A DNA stretch of 64,000 nucleotides from Bacteriovorax sp. BAL6_X (lineage in GTDB: Bacteria > Bdellovibrionota > Bacteriovoracia > Bacteriovoracales > Bacteriovoracaceae), in assembly GCF_000443995.1 (NCBI RefSeq), contig NZ_AUMC01000009.1, positions 248,001 to 312,000 on the forward strand. The letters are read 5' to 3'. This document shows, piece after piece, positions 28,225 to 37,802 of this stretch. The notes under the pieces are model-generated. The model was not told where the DNA came from and did not search any database. It saw only the letters and a list, made by a program, of their open reading frames with translations. Both the position numbers and the translations under genes were made by a program. Positions within the stretch are counted from its first letter, which is position 1. Each line of letters begins with the position of its first letter.

Positions 28225-28788
28225 TTGAGTACAGAAAGAAAAAAATTTCCATATAAGATCATTCTAGTTGCATGCGTTCTAGTTCTTGGATCATTATTTG
28301 TGACTGATGAAAGTTTTACAACTGCCAAGGTCGCTGGTGTGGATGTTAAAAAGATTCAACATTATGAATCAATGCTCGTTCGTCCTGATTTAAAATCAAC
28401 AGAAGGTAAAACTTATAAAAAAGAAGAGTTGTCTAAGGGTGTTGTCATTTTAAATTTCTGGGCCAGTTGGTGTACACCTTGCCTCGAAGAGTTTCCAAGT
28501 TTGGTTAGCCTTCGTTCTGAAATTAAAGATCCAAAACTTAAGATTATTGCAGTAAACTCTGATGAAGGTCAAAAACAACTAAAGAAGATTAAAGATGTTG
28601 TAAAAAAATACAATGTTAACTTTGATGTTGTTAAAGATACCCAAGGTAAGTTAACGGATGCTTTTATGGTTTCTGCCATCCCTGTATCAATCGTTTACAA
28701 AGATGGCCGTGTCGTTGAAGTTGCAAAGGGCTCTAAAGATTTTAACTCTGAAGAGTTCAAAGAAAAAATTCGCGAGTGGCTTAAATAG
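28225..28788 (+). CDS. Thioredoxin-like thiol-disulfide oxidoreductase (TlpA/ResA type)
   Basis: A membrane-anchored periplasmic thioredoxin. Residues about 8-26 form a signal anchor; the active site is WASWCTPCLEEFPS (CxxC), and the cis-proline lies in AIPVSIVYKDG. Length 187. The start codon is TTG at 28225, with GGGGTTAAGAG upstream and no in-frame ATG before the membrane segment. It is divergent from the TadE-like gene and its last 8 bp overlap the convergent hutI. It may act in cytochrome c maturation or disulfide reduction. Confidence 0.88.
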   Translation: MSTERKKFPYKIILVACVLVLGSLFVTDESFTTAKVAGVDVKKIQHYESMLVRPDLKSTEGKTYKKEELSKGVVILNFWASWCTPCLEEFPSLVSLRSEIKDPKLKIIAVNSDEGQKQLKKIKDVVKKYNVNFDVVKDTQGKLTDAFMVSAIPVSIVYKDGRVVEVAKGSKDFNSEEFKEKIREWLK

Positions 28789-30007
28789 AATTCTTATCAA
28801 CTGCTAGATTTCTTCCCCAATTATAAGTAATTTCAGAAATTGTATTCGTTTTAAAGATACTGAAACGAGGTTTAAACCTTTCGATGATAGCACCTTGGTC
28901 ATATTTTCCAACAGCAGCAGCTGCATTCAAAGTAATTCCTGCCCACATTTGAGTCATGTTTATTTTATACATAGGTGCACAGATTGATGCTAGTAGAAGT
29001 AGGTTATCGCAATGGCAAGAACCTGGATTATAGTCTGATGCAATTGCAAGTTTACAACCGCCATCAGCTAGTTGTTTAGCATCTGCTTTAGGTTTACCCA
29101 AGAAAATTCCTGTACCTGGAAGAACTGTTGCGACTGTCTTCGATTCTGCTAATTTTTTTATTCCATCTTCTGTCGTGCACAGAAGGTGGTCAGTACTAAG
29201 GGCGCCTAATTCACAGGCAAGAATAGCACCTTTATTGTCATTGAATTCGTCAGCATGTGTCTTTAATGGAATTCCATATTCTTGAGCAACTTGAGCTAAT
29301 TTCTTAACGTCTTCAGTATTGAAGTAGCCTTGTTCATGGAAAATATCCACGCAATCGATGATATTAAGAGGAGCAACCTTGCGAAGAAGCGGTATTACAA
29401 TTTCATCCATATACTTCTGTGTTGAATCGTAATTCTTTGGAAGTGCATGAGCAGGCATAAAAGTATTGAAAATTTGAATTTCTGGTGCAAATTCTTCTTT
29501 TAGCTTTGCGATTAACTTTGTCATTCGCAATTCACCTTCAAATGAAAGTGAATAACCAGATTTAATTTCAATCGTACCTACACCGTAACTCGCAATTCTC
29601 TTAATTCTATCACGACAACTATTCAGTAATTCTTCATCAGTTGTGTTATTAGTTCCATTTGAAGTCGCAACAATTCCACCACCAGCTTTGGCTATTTCTT
29701 CATAATCAGCACCATTTAATCTCATTTGGTATTCATTTGCACGATTACCTCCAAAGATAAGGTGTGTGTGAGAATCAACAAGTTCTGGAGTAATAACATA
29801 GCCTTCCAGGTCTTTAACTATTTTTGCTTTTTTTAGATATTCTACAGGAATATTATCACTGTCACCAACCCACACGATTTCATCTTCTTCGAATACGATT
29901 GCGCCGTGATGAAGAATAGAAATATCTTCAGGAAGAAGATTGCGGCCATCTTTTTTTTGGGCCGCTTCAAGAGTTAAGACTTCGTTAATATTCTTGTAGA
30001 TAATCAT
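28781..30007 (-). CDS. hutI: Imidazolonepropionase
   Basis: HutI opens the imidazolone ring in the third step of histidine breakdown. It is an amidohydrolase: the first metal motif is DSHTHLIFGGNRANEYQMRLNGADYEEIAKAGGGI, the signature region of the enzyme, followed by THADEFND and ASDYNPGSCHCDNL. Length 408 is typical. ATG overlaps the hutH stop by one base. Urocanase (hutU) is not in the window. Confidence 0.96.
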   Translation of the reverse strand: MIIYKNINEVLTLEAAQKKDGRNLLPEDISILHHGAIVFEEDEIVWVGDSDNIPVEYLKKAKIVKDLEGYVITPELVDSHTHLIFGGNRANEYQMRLNGADYEEIAKAGGGIVATSNGTNNTTDEELLNSCRDRIKRIASYGVGTIEIKSGYSLSFEGELRMTKLIAKLKEEFAPEIQIFNTFMPAHALPKNYDSTQKYMDEIVIPLLRKVAPLNIIDCVDIFHEQGYFNTEDVKKLAQVAQEYGIPLKTHADEFNDNKGAILACELGALSTDHLLCTTEDGIKKLAESKTVATVLPGTGIFLGKPKADAKQLADGGCKLAIASDYNPGSCHCDNLLLLASICAPMYKINMTQMWAGITLNAAAAVGKYDQGAIIERFKPRFSIFKTNTISEITYNWGRNLAVDKNSI

Positions 30008-31545
30008 TACTGTAACTTTCCTGTGTGCTTTTCAACTGCTCTCAGTAGTTCTCCATTAGAAATTAGGGCCTCGATATTATTGATATCACGATAGAAAACT
30101 CTATCTTCTACAATTTTATCAACAGACTTTCTAATGTGTGAAATTAGCTCTTCAATTGCAGGTGAAGATTTAAGAGGGCGATGAAACTCAATAGCTTGCG
30201 AATTACAAAGTAGCTCAATTGCTAAACATTTTGTCGCGTTCTCAATTACTTCATGAAGTTTACGTCCTGAAGTTACACCCATTGAAACATGATCTTCTTT
30301 ATCTGTTGATGTTGGAACTGAGTCCACACTTGCTGGATGGCATAGATATTTATTTTCAGATGTTAAAGCTGCCGCCGTAACGTGTGCAATCATCAGACCA
30401 CTATTAAGGCCAGATTCTGGTGTTAAGAATGCTGGTAGGTCAGAGAACGTTGGGTTCATCATTTTCTCGACACGTCTTTCACTGATATTACAAAGTTCTG
30501 CAATACCAATTGCTAGATAATCCATTGCCATAGCAATAGCTTCTCCGTGAAAATTTCCACCAGAGATAACTTCATCTTCTCCTAGGAAAATAAGAGGGTT
30601 ATCTGTAACCGCATTTAGTTCAATGCCTAAAACTTCTTTAGCGTGCGCAAGAGTTTGTCTTGAGGCACCGTGAACTTGAGGAACACATCTTAATGAGTAA
30701 GGGTCTTGAACCTTTCCACAGTCAACATGTGAATTTAAGATTTCACTACCTGCGATGATATTGTTTACGTTAATTGCACTTGCAAGTTGACCAGGATGTG
30801 GCTTAAGGCCGTGAATTTTATGATCATATGCTCTTAGTGTTCCACGAACTCCATCAAGAGTTGTTGCAGCACAAATATCTGCTATACGAACTAGGTTTTC
30901 TGATTGTTTAATTGCAATTGCACCAAGTGCTGCCATTACGGCCGTACCGTTAATAAGTGCAAGCCCATCTTTTGGTCCTAGGATAACAGGTTCTCTACCA
31001 ATATCTCTAATGGCGAAATCAGAACGAACTTCCTTTCCACCATAGATAACTTCGCCTTCACCAATAAGTGCTAGGGCAATATGTGAAAGGGGAGCAAGGT
31101 CACCTGAGGCACCAACAGAACCTTTTTCAGGTACCACTGGAATAATATCATTGTTGATAAACTCAATTAACAATTCGATAGCGTCAATAGTTACACCAGA
31201 GAATCCTGAGGCAAGACAATTTGCTCTAAGAAGCATAATTGCTTTTGTGACTTCTTTAGAAAAAGGTTTACCAACTCCAGTACAGTGCGAACGAATTAAG
31301 TTAACTTGAAGTTGAGATAAATCTTCTTTTTTAATATGTTTGTCAGATAAAGCACCAAATCCAGTGTTAATACCATAAACTGGCTCACCTTTGTCGACGA
31401 TATTTTGTACATACTGTTTTGATTTTAAAATATTTTCACGAGCGATGTCGCTTAGTTTAACTTTAACTGTCTCTTTTTTTGCAAATGATACTTCATAAAT
31501 GTCATCAACACTTAGGCTGTGGCCATCGATAATAATTTCTTTCAT
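30007..31545 (-). CDS. hutH: Histidine ammonia-lyase
   Basis: HutH removes ammonia from histidine to form urocanate. The residues that form the MIO cofactor are in GSVGASGDLAPLSH (Ala-Ser-Gly). Also present are YGINTGFGALS, PQVHGASRQTL and ENKYLCHPASVDSVPTS. Length 512 is normal. First gene of a two-gene unit with hutI; amino-acid use for energy fits a predatory or proteolytic lifestyle. Confidence 0.97.
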   Translation of the reverse strand: MKEIIIDGHSLSVDDIYEVSFAKKETVKVKLSDIARENILKSKQYVQNIVDKGEPVYGINTGFGALSDKHIKKEDLSQLQVNLIRSHCTGVGKPFSKEVTKAIMLLRANCLASGFSGVTIDAIELLIEFINNDIIPVVPEKGSVGASGDLAPLSHIALALIGEGEVIYGGKEVRSDFAIRDIGREPVILGPKDGLALINGTAVMAALGAIAIKQSENLVRIADICAATTLDGVRGTLRAYDHKIHGLKPHPGQLASAINVNNIIAGSEILNSHVDCGKVQDPYSLRCVPQVHGASRQTLAHAKEVLGIELNAVTDNPLIFLGEDEVISGGNFHGEAIAMAMDYLAIGIAELCNISERRVEKMMNPTFSDLPAFLTPESGLNSGLMIAHVTAAALTSENKYLCHPASVDSVPTSTDKEDHVSMGVTSGRKLHEVIENATKCLAIELLCNSQAIEFHRPLKSSPAIEELISHIRKSVDKIVEDRVFYRDINNIEALISNGELLRAVEKHTGKLQ

Positions 31546-31570
31546 CTTTGTCGTCCTATTTTGTCTAATC

Positions 31571-32224
31571 TTATCTTAATGTCTCTATTTGTGTTTTATA
31601 TTGATCCTTGGCCTTGCCGAAAATATACGATCCAGCAACAAGGTTGTGAGCACCTTTATCAAGGCATAGCTTTGCTGTGTCTTGATTGATCCCACCATCA
31701 ACTTGTATTTGTAGTTTTAAGTTATTCTCTTTTTTCAATTTATTAAGGTAATCAATTTTATCTAAAGCATTTGGCATAAAACTTTGCCCACCAAAACCTG
31801 GCTCAACAGACATAACGAGAAGTAGATCGATCTCTTTTAGTAGATCAAGTGGAATACTCTCTAAATCTGTAGATGGCTTAACAGATAGTCCAATACTTTT
31901 ATAATTGTTGCGATACTTCTTAATCATTGCATGATGATCACAATTGATTTCAAAGTGGTAAGTTATATTCTCAATTTCAGAATCTTTTAATGCTTCAAAG
32001 TGGAACTCTGGGTTTGTCACCATTAGATGGACATCAAGAGGAATATTAGTGATTTTTTTAATCTGTTTAATTACGGGAATTCCAAATGTTAGATTTGGAA
32101 CGAAGTGGCCATCCATAACATCAAGATGAAGCCAAAGATCCTTTACATCCTCAATTTCCGAGATATCAGATATTAGATTTGTAAAATCAGCAGCTAAAAT
32201 GCTTGGTGAGATAATTGTTTGCAT
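31571..32224 (-). CDS. rpe: Ribulose-phosphate 3-epimerase
   Basis: Rpe interconverts ribulose 5-phosphate and xylulose 5-phosphate. The TIM barrel shows ISPSILAADF, LHLDVMDGHFVPNLTFG, DVHLMVTNPEF, SVEPGFGGQSFMPNALDKI and VDGGINQDTA. Length 217 is typical. It lies 25 bp downstream of hutH's region and 22 bp after fmt on the same strand. Confidence 0.96.
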   Translation of the reverse strand: MQTIISPSILAADFTNLISDISEIEDVKDLWLHLDVMDGHFVPNLTFGIPVIKQIKKITNIPLDVHLMVTNPEFHFEALKDSEIENITYHFEINCDHHAMIKKYRNNYKSIGLSVKPSTDLESIPLDLLKEIDLLLVMSVEPGFGGQSFMPNALDKIDYLNKLKKENNLKLQIQVDGGINQDTAKLCLDKGAHNLVAGSYIFGKAKDQYKTQIETLR

Positions 32225-32246
32225 CTAAATCCCCTTAGCAATATTG

Positions 32247-33191
32247 TTATGAAATTATAAAACTATCGAATTTATTAGTAAGGCCATTAACTGCGTCTGT
32301 ATCACGACATGCTTTTTTACCTTCAAGTTGGATCATATTTAGCCTTATTGTCGAATCAGTACATCCAACTAAAATTTTATTATCCGCTACTTTTACTTCA
32401 CCAGGTTTAAGTCCAGCATTGTCATACTTCGATATCTCAATAACTTTTAAGCGTTTCTCATTTAAGAAACAATAAGTGCCTGGCCACGGCTTTAGCGCTC
32501 TAACTTGGTTATGAATTGTATTAAAGTCACTTTCTAAAAACTTGATATGACCGTCTTCTTTCTTAAGAGTAGGAGCAAAGCTTACTTTCGACTCGTCTTG
32601 CTCATAAGAAGTAAGTTCGTCATTGAGAATGTCAGTAATGAAATCATTAAGTGTTAAAGAGGCCGCAAATTTAAGCCTTGTGTAAAGCTGTCCACCAGTT
32701 TCATCAAAAGATATATTAAGCTTTGATTCTTTAACAATATCACCAGCATCCATTTTCTTAACCATCTTTTGAATAGAGACGCCTGTTTGCGTATCACCAT
32801 TTAAAAGAGCATATTGAATAGGAGCTGCTCCTCGATACTTAGGAAGTAGAGAAGTGTGAATATTAAAACATCCAAGCTTCGGTTTATTTAATACTTTTGA
32901 GCCAAGGAATTGAGCAAAAGCCAGAACTAGATAAAAATCTGCATCAACTTCATCTAGTAGCTTTAGAAGCTCTTCATCCTTATTTATATTTTCTGTTTGA
33001 TAGAATTTAATCTTATTGTCTTTGCAATAAGTAATTACAGGAGGTGATTGTAGTTTTTGTCCTCTTCCTGCTGGCCTATCTGGCATACTAATAACAAGCT
33101 TAAGATCAATTTGTGGGTGATTGGCCAGAAGTTCTAAACTTGGGCATGAAAAATCTGGTGTACCAAAGAATACTGCCTTAAGTTTTTTCAC
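32247..33191 (-). CDS. fmt: Methionyl-tRNA formyltransferase
   Basis: Fmt formylates initiator Met-tRNA using 10-formyl-THF. FFGTPDFSCPSLELL begins the protein, and NIHTSLLPKYRGAAPIQYALLNGD contains the SLLPKYRGAAPI signature with catalytic His and nearby Asp (MDAGDI). Length 314 is usual. It shares one base with def, forming the classic def-fmt pair. Confidence 0.97.
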   Translation of the reverse strand: MKKLKAVFFGTPDFSCPSLELLANHPQIDLKLVISMPDRPAGRGQKLQSPPVITYCKDNKIKFYQTENINKDEELLKLLDEVDADFYLVLAFAQFLGSKVLNKPKLGCFNIHTSLLPKYRGAAPIQYALLNGDTQTGVSIQKMVKKMDAGDIVKESKLNISFDETGGQLYTRLKFAASLTLNDFITDILNDELTSYEQDESKVSFAPTLKKEDGHIKFLESDFNTIHNQVRALKPWPGTYCFLNEKRLKVIEISKYDNAGLKPGEVKVADNKILVGCTDSTIRLNMIQLEGKKACRDTDAVNGLTNKFDSFIIS

Positions 33192-33781
33192 TATCTACCC
33201 TTAACCCTTTTCATATATCTCTTTGTTAAAAAGTTTCTTTTAAGAGTTGAAAGCCTTTCAAGAAAAACAATCCCATCGAGATGATCATTTTCGTGTTGAA
33301 TACAAACAGATAGAAGACCATCGACTTCTAAGACTTGTTCATTTCCTTCAATGTCTTGATATGTAATACGAATTTGTTCTGAGCGTTTTACTTCTTCGTA
33401 AATTCCTGGAACCGAAAGACATCCTTCTTCATAAAGAATTTCTCCTTGAAGTTTTTCAATCTTAGGATTGATGAAAATTCTTGGATTAAAATTTGATAGC
33501 TCTTGATCTTTTGTCCCGTCAGCACGAGTAATTTCTTTGCTATGAAAATCAATATCCATAACAAAAATGCGATCTGAAATACCAATTTGTGGTGCTGCTA
33601 AACCAATTCCCGGTGCATGGTACATTGTATAAAGCATATCCTTACAAAGTTTTTTTAGCTCTTCATCAAACTTTTCAACTGGAGCTGCTACCTTTTTTAG
33701 AACAGGTGCTGGGTAAGTAAAAATCTCTAGCTTTTCACCTTCTAGAGTGTAATCTTTTAAAAATTCTTCTGATTTATTCAT
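33191..33781 (-). CDS. def: Peptide deformylase
   Basis: Def removes the formyl group from new proteins. All three metal-site motifs are present: GIGLAAPQIG, EEGCLSVPG, and QHENDHLDG (HExxH). Length 196; a longer internal loop (residues about 80-105) is charged. First in the def-fmt-rpe series. Confidence 0.97.
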   Translation of the reverse strand: MNKSEEFLKDYTLEGEKLEIFTYPAPVLKKVAAPVEKFDEELKKLCKDMLYTMYHAPGIGLAAPQIGISDRIFVMDIDFHSKEITRADGTKDQELSNFNPRIFINPKIEKLQGEILYEEGCLSVPGIYEEVKRSEQIRITYQDIEGNEQVLEVDGLLSVCIQHENDHLDGIVFLERLSTLKRNFLTKRYMKRVKGR

Positions 33782-33836
33782 GGGATTCTTATAGCATGTG
33801 TGCGATGCACAAGTCTAGTGTTCAGCTGTAAATCAT

Positions 33837-34943
33837 TTATGTTAAACGTCTGTTTTTAAAGAAGATAAGAACAATTACAATAGTGAACAGGAAGGGGACA
33901 GAAAATGTCGCTAAGAAAGGACTTATTTTCAAGTTCTTACCTAGCTCAATAAAATATGATTGCACTAACCAGTATAGAATAGTGAAAATAAAGATAAAGG
34001 CAACACTGCGTCCAAATGAACTATTACGGCGGTTTGGATTAAAGATACTAGTTGCTGCAATAAGTGCGAAGATTATACAAATAAGTCCTTCGGAAATATG
34101 CATATAGAACATAACTAGATATTCATTAACATTGATACCATTATTGTTAAGTTGGCTGATATAGTCGTAAAGCCTTAGAAATGTTAGCGTTGATATATCT
34201 GCTTCAATTTTAGTGAACTCTTCAATACTTTCATTGAGGTTAATAGGTAGTTCGACAATATCTATTTTTGGAAAAGATGGAGATTCAAGTTCATCGTAAC
34301 CTACTCCATTAGTCGGCCACCATCTCTCTGTTCGAGAGTCATAGCTTAGCATTTTATAAGTATCTATTTTTGTGAGCTCACGGCCTGAGTTATAGTGATA
34401 TATTGTTACTTCATTTAATGTATTTGTTTTCTTATCAAAGCTTGAAAAAGCAAAGTAGTACTTAGGAGACTTGTACCAGATCTTACCAGATTTAATTGTG
34501 GAAGAAGAAAGCCCTTTCTTTTTAAAAACTCTAAATTTTTCATCTGGACTATCTAGGATACTGAATCTTTGAGAATTTATATAAGGACTAATATAGGCAC
34601 TTAGGATAAATTGAAAAATTGCAACATAAATAGAAGTTAACAGGATATCTCTAAGATAGCTTTGTCGAGAGTAGCCCCCGGCGAAGATTGCAACGAGCTC
34701 ATTTCGACTTTTGAGTTTATTAATTGAAAATAAGCTACCTATCAGACATGAGATTGGAATAACTTTAATTAAGAAGCTTGGTAGTTGTATAAAGTAACTT
34801 AAAAGAACTTCTTTTGCCGTTACATTTTCTCTTAAGAAGCCAGAGATTAGATTTCCTAGAGAAAGTAACAAGAGTAGAACCACTGTCGAAGCAGCGAAGA
34901 ATTTTAGCCATTCTCTTGTGATTAGGTTTTTAACTACACTCAT
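33837..34943 (-). CDS. LptF/LptG-family permease (YjgP/YjgQ)
   Basis: LptF and LptG form the membrane part of the ABC transporter that extracts lipopolysaccharide from the inner membrane. The 368-residue protein has the family plan: three N-terminal helices (LITREWLKFFAASTVVLLLLLSLGNLISG...), a periplasmic domain (about 125-260) and three C-terminal helices. ISCLIGSLFSINKLKSRNELVAIFAGGYS is the coupling segment. I cannot say whether it is LptF or LptG. ATG overlaps the stop of the upstream gene (ATGA). Confidence 0.9.
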   Translation of the reverse strand: MSVVKNLITREWLKFFAASTVVLLLLLSLGNLISGFLRENVTAKEVLLSYFIQLPSFLIKVIPISCLIGSLFSINKLKSRNELVAIFAGGYSRQSYLRDILLTSIYVAIFQFILSAYISPYINSQRFSILDSPDEKFRVFKKKGLSSSTIKSGKIWYKSPKYYFAFSSFDKKTNTLNEVTIYHYNSGRELTKIDTYKMLSYDSRTERWWPTNGVGYDELESPSFPKIDIVELPINLNESIEEFTKIEADISTLTFLRLYDYISQLNNNGINVNEYLVMFYMHISEGLICIIFALIAATSIFNPNRRNSSFGRSVAFIFIFTILYWLVQSYFIELGKNLKISPFLATFSVPFLFTIVIVLIFFKNRRLT

Positions 34944-35647
34944 CTTAATATTTTATAGATTAAATAAATTAATGGTTTAATTAATAACTTATTAAAAATG
35001 AAATCTAAAGACTTATTCTCTTTAAATATCTTAACTATATGAGGTGAGACCTCGTAATAGTAATTAATGAATTCTTGTCCTAATTTATATTTTGCTAGAG
35101 TTGGTTTTATACCTCTTAATGTATTAAGAAGGTCTTCATTATTTGGGTAAGCATGTGTTGCCAAATAACAATTTTTAGAACGTACATTAATTTTATCGTA
35201 AGCTTGTTGAAAAACTTTTTTATTATGGGCCTGCCCTGATCTAAGAAATTTTTTTACGATTTGAGCATTAGCGTGTTGATATTTATAGCCAATTGAAAAG
35301 GCAATAAACTGTTGCAAGCAACGCATTGATTCGCCACGAAGCTTAGGACTTTTGTCATATGATTTTGCAAGATTCCAGTAGGCTTGACTGATTAATAAGA
35401 GTTCAGAAATATCTTTTTGAGGATCAAACATTTTTGGTGTTAAATGTTTTTCTGTTGTTCGATTATATGCAGCTAAAATTCCTAAGTAGTGATTGAATTT
35501 CTCAACACTATGAGGAATATCGTTTTTTGCGACAAAATCGAGTGCAAGCTTTAAGGTTTTTAATCGCTCAGAATAAGCGTTCCTAACACCTTCGTTAAGC
35601 TCTTCTTCACCGTCCTTGGATTTATTTTGGGGCTTCTTTGTTGCCAT
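34940..35647 (-). CDS. CFI-box-like C-terminal domain protein
   Basis: A 235-residue protein, helical and basic, with no signal peptide. The C-terminal part, CYLATHAYPNNEDL ... GQEFINYYYEVSP, resembles the CFI-box domain (CFIATAAYG ... G..fv..YY..SP..A) found in many deltaproteobacterial proteins, and the last residues are hydrophobic-basic. The resemblance is from memory and partial. It is translationally coupled to the LptF/G-type gene, suggesting an envelope role. Confidence 0.6.
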   Translation of the reverse strand: MATKKPQNKSKDGEEELNEGVRNAYSERLKTLKLALDFVAKNDIPHSVEKFNHYLGILAAYNRTTEKHLTPKMFDPQKDISELLLISQAYWNLAKSYDKSPKLRGESMRCLQQFIAFSIGYKYQHANAQIVKKFLRSGQAHNKKVFQQAYDKINVRSKNCYLATHAYPNNEDLLNTLRGIKPTLAKYKLGQEFINYYYEVSPHIVKIFKENKSLDFIFNKLLIKPLIYLIYKILR

Positions 35648-35659
35648 CTTATCAGCTTT

Positions 35660-36538
35660 TTAAAAACGATATGAAACGGAAAATGATGTTTCTTTGATAT
35701 CTTGTTCAACTTGTTTTAAATCAATTGACTCCTTAAGACTTATGTTTCTGATAGCAAAGTTTAGTGTAAGTTTTGGTTGAATCCAACTTAGTCCAAAACC
35801 AGAGCCTGATTCTAGTGCAATTTGATCATCATACATACCGGCTCTAAGATAGAAATCGCTCAAAACTCTGAACTGAATGGCTGCACGCCATAAAGAATTT
35901 TCTGAAATTTCTTCATTGTAATTTGCTCCAGCATCTAACATTAGAGAGATATATTGTTGAAACTGATATTGCATTCCTAAAACAGCTTTTGTGTTATTAG
36001 GTGACTTTTCAAATGGATCCATAGCAACAAGACCTAGCGAGAAATTAGGTGTGATAGCGTGGAATACACCAATGTTAACTTGTTGATAATCACTTTTTTC
36101 TTTAACACCAAGATAGATATCTTCACGCTTCATGTCTTGATATGTAAATCCTAATGAAGACTTGCGACCGATTGTAGAAGCAAATGATGTTGATATTTGT
36201 TTATAATTTTCTTCACCGCTTTTTGCTTTTACATATGAAATAGATCCCTTTAGGGCCTTTGAACTATCTGAGGCTATAACAGCATAATTAGTTGAGTTTC
36301 CAATAGGTGAATCATTTAGGTCCGTATTATCTGCCTTCGTTTGTTCCAAATAGACAGACGACATATTAAAGAAGGCAATTGGCGCAGGATTTAGAATAGT
36401 TGCTTCATCCATTAGTAATGAGGCAACTCCAGCGCCACCAGTCGACTTAAGACGGGTAGTCTTATAGTCCAAAATCTTTGCAGATATATTGAATTGTAAA
36501 ACTAATAAAGTAGCAGTTAATGAAAGTATTTTAGTCAT
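35660..36538 (-). CDS. FadL/PorV-like outer-membrane barrel protein
   Basis: A 292-residue protein with signal peptide (LSLTATLLVLQFNISAKI). The segment GGAGVASLLMDEATILNPAPIAF is the plug-like motif common to FadL/PorV/TraF-like barrels (GAGxA...DExxxxxNPA). Repeated amphipathic strands follow and it ends SFSVSYRF with terminal Phe. Ligand unknown. First gene of the three-gene run to the LptF/G-type permease. Confidence 0.72.
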   Translation of the reverse strand: MTKILSLTATLLVLQFNISAKILDYKTTRLKSTGGAGVASLLMDEATILNPAPIAFFNMSSVYLEQTKADNTDLNDSPIGNSTNYAVIASDSSKALKGSISYVKAKSGEENYKQISTSFASTIGRKSSLGFTYQDMKREDIYLGVKEKSDYQQVNIGVFHAITPNFSLGLVAMDPFEKSPNNTKAVLGMQYQFQQYISLMLDAGANYNEEISENSLWRAAIQFRVLSDFYLRAGMYDDQIALESGSGFGLSWIQPKLTLNFAIRNISLKESIDLKQVEQDIKETSFSVSYRF

Positions 36539-36680
36539 GTATTATCCTTAATGTATATGACAATTATAATCACAAATTTAAATTTCGTCACTTAATAGTG
36601 ATTGACCAAAATACTCAATGTTTTAGTTGTTACGACGAGATTACTTTTTTGGTAATATAAGAGAATAATTTAGGAGATAT

Positions 36681-37706
36681 ATGAAAGTAATAACTTTGTT
36701 GGCATCTATTCTAACTATAAATGTATTCGCTGCGATTCCTTCACTTGAGGGTCTGTTGAGAAACTCATCTAATAAAGAACTTGATAAACAGCTTGTTGTT
36801 GCACACGTTGTAGTTAAACGTGTTGGAGCTGATGAAGAGTTTTCAACAAGTGAAAATCTTGTCACAAATTATTTCAAATATATGTTCATAACGTCGGAAA
36901 GTGAAAAGGACTATAAAAAGTCACTTGTAATTCGTTATGACGATCCCACGTATAGTGTGTCGGGAGTCTCAAATGTAAAGGCCTTTGATAATGTAGAGAA
37001 ACTCTTAGGTCGAGATATGACTAAGGACATTTTACAAAGCTCAATTCTTAGCTACACATATAATAGTTCTCTCGGTTTTAATAAAGTCTTTAAAGCTATA
37101 GAACCAAATTACAAATCAAACTCTGATCTTATCAATAAAGAAAAGGCATCCTTAATTGAGGATTATAAAAACTTTCTTGTAAAAAAGAAAGAATACGAGA
37201 AGAAGGCCAAAGAGTATGAAGAATCAGTTGGAGAAGCACCTATTTCTCCGTTGGAATCAGATAATGATCAGAAACAAGCTGAACTAAAAAGTATTATGAG
37301 CTCGTCACTATATAAGGGAAGTAATAACTTAAAGTTAGAAAAGCGAAATCGTGAATTTGTTTGGTCAATAAAATTAGATAATATTAAGGGTGAATTTAAA
37401 AATGAAAATCATCAACTAATCTATTTGGATTTAAGCACTGACAATGGGAATTACACGATAGTTCCTAAGAGTTTTGTTACTTACAATGGCCAATATACAC
37501 TACCAAAATATATTGAAATAACGACTTCTGATTATCGTTATCAAATTGAAATACCTACTTACTATCTTCTTAACTCAACTAATAAGTCGATAGCTGATCG
37601 TACGCGTGAATACATGAGATATCTTGAGCGAAATAAACAAAGAAAAGGAACTCAAGTTAACGTTGAAGGCCAAGAAATTGAAGCTGATATAAATTTATTA
37701 TTCTAG
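36681..37706 (+). CDS. Exported protein of unknown function
   Basis: Not recognised. A signal peptide (MKVITLLASILTINVFAA) precedes a 320-residue mature protein. A Lys/Glu-rich coiled segment lies at about 150-215, then a beta-rich C-terminal part (DNIKGEFKNENHQLIYLDLS ... PKYIEITTSDYRYQIEI) vaguely like LolA/outer-membrane carrier folds, which I do not claim. AGGAGA precedes ATG. It may be co-transcribed with the next gene 96 bp away. Confidence 0.7.
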   Translation: MKVITLLASILTINVFAAIPSLEGLLRNSSNKELDKQLVVAHVVVKRVGADEEFSTSENLVTNYFKYMFITSESEKDYKKSLVIRYDDPTYSVSGVSNVKAFDNVEKLLGRDMTKDILQSSILSYTYNSSLGFNKVFKAIEPNYKSNSDLINKEKASLIEDYKNFLVKKKEYEKKAKEYEESVGEAPISPLESDNDQKQAELKSIMSSSLYKGSNNLKLEKRNREFVWSIKLDNIKGEFKNENHQLIYLDLSTDNGNYTIVPKSFVTYNGQYTLPKYIEITTSDYRYQIEIPTYYLLNSTNKSIADRTREYMRYLERNKQRKGTQVNVEGQEIEADINLLF

Positions 37707-37802
37707 CTAAGTGTCTGTTATTACAACTTAGTTGATATTAGTCTTTAAGTATTTCTAAAATTATCCGATATGACTTAAGCGATACTTTAAGTAGGGTAAT
37801 AT

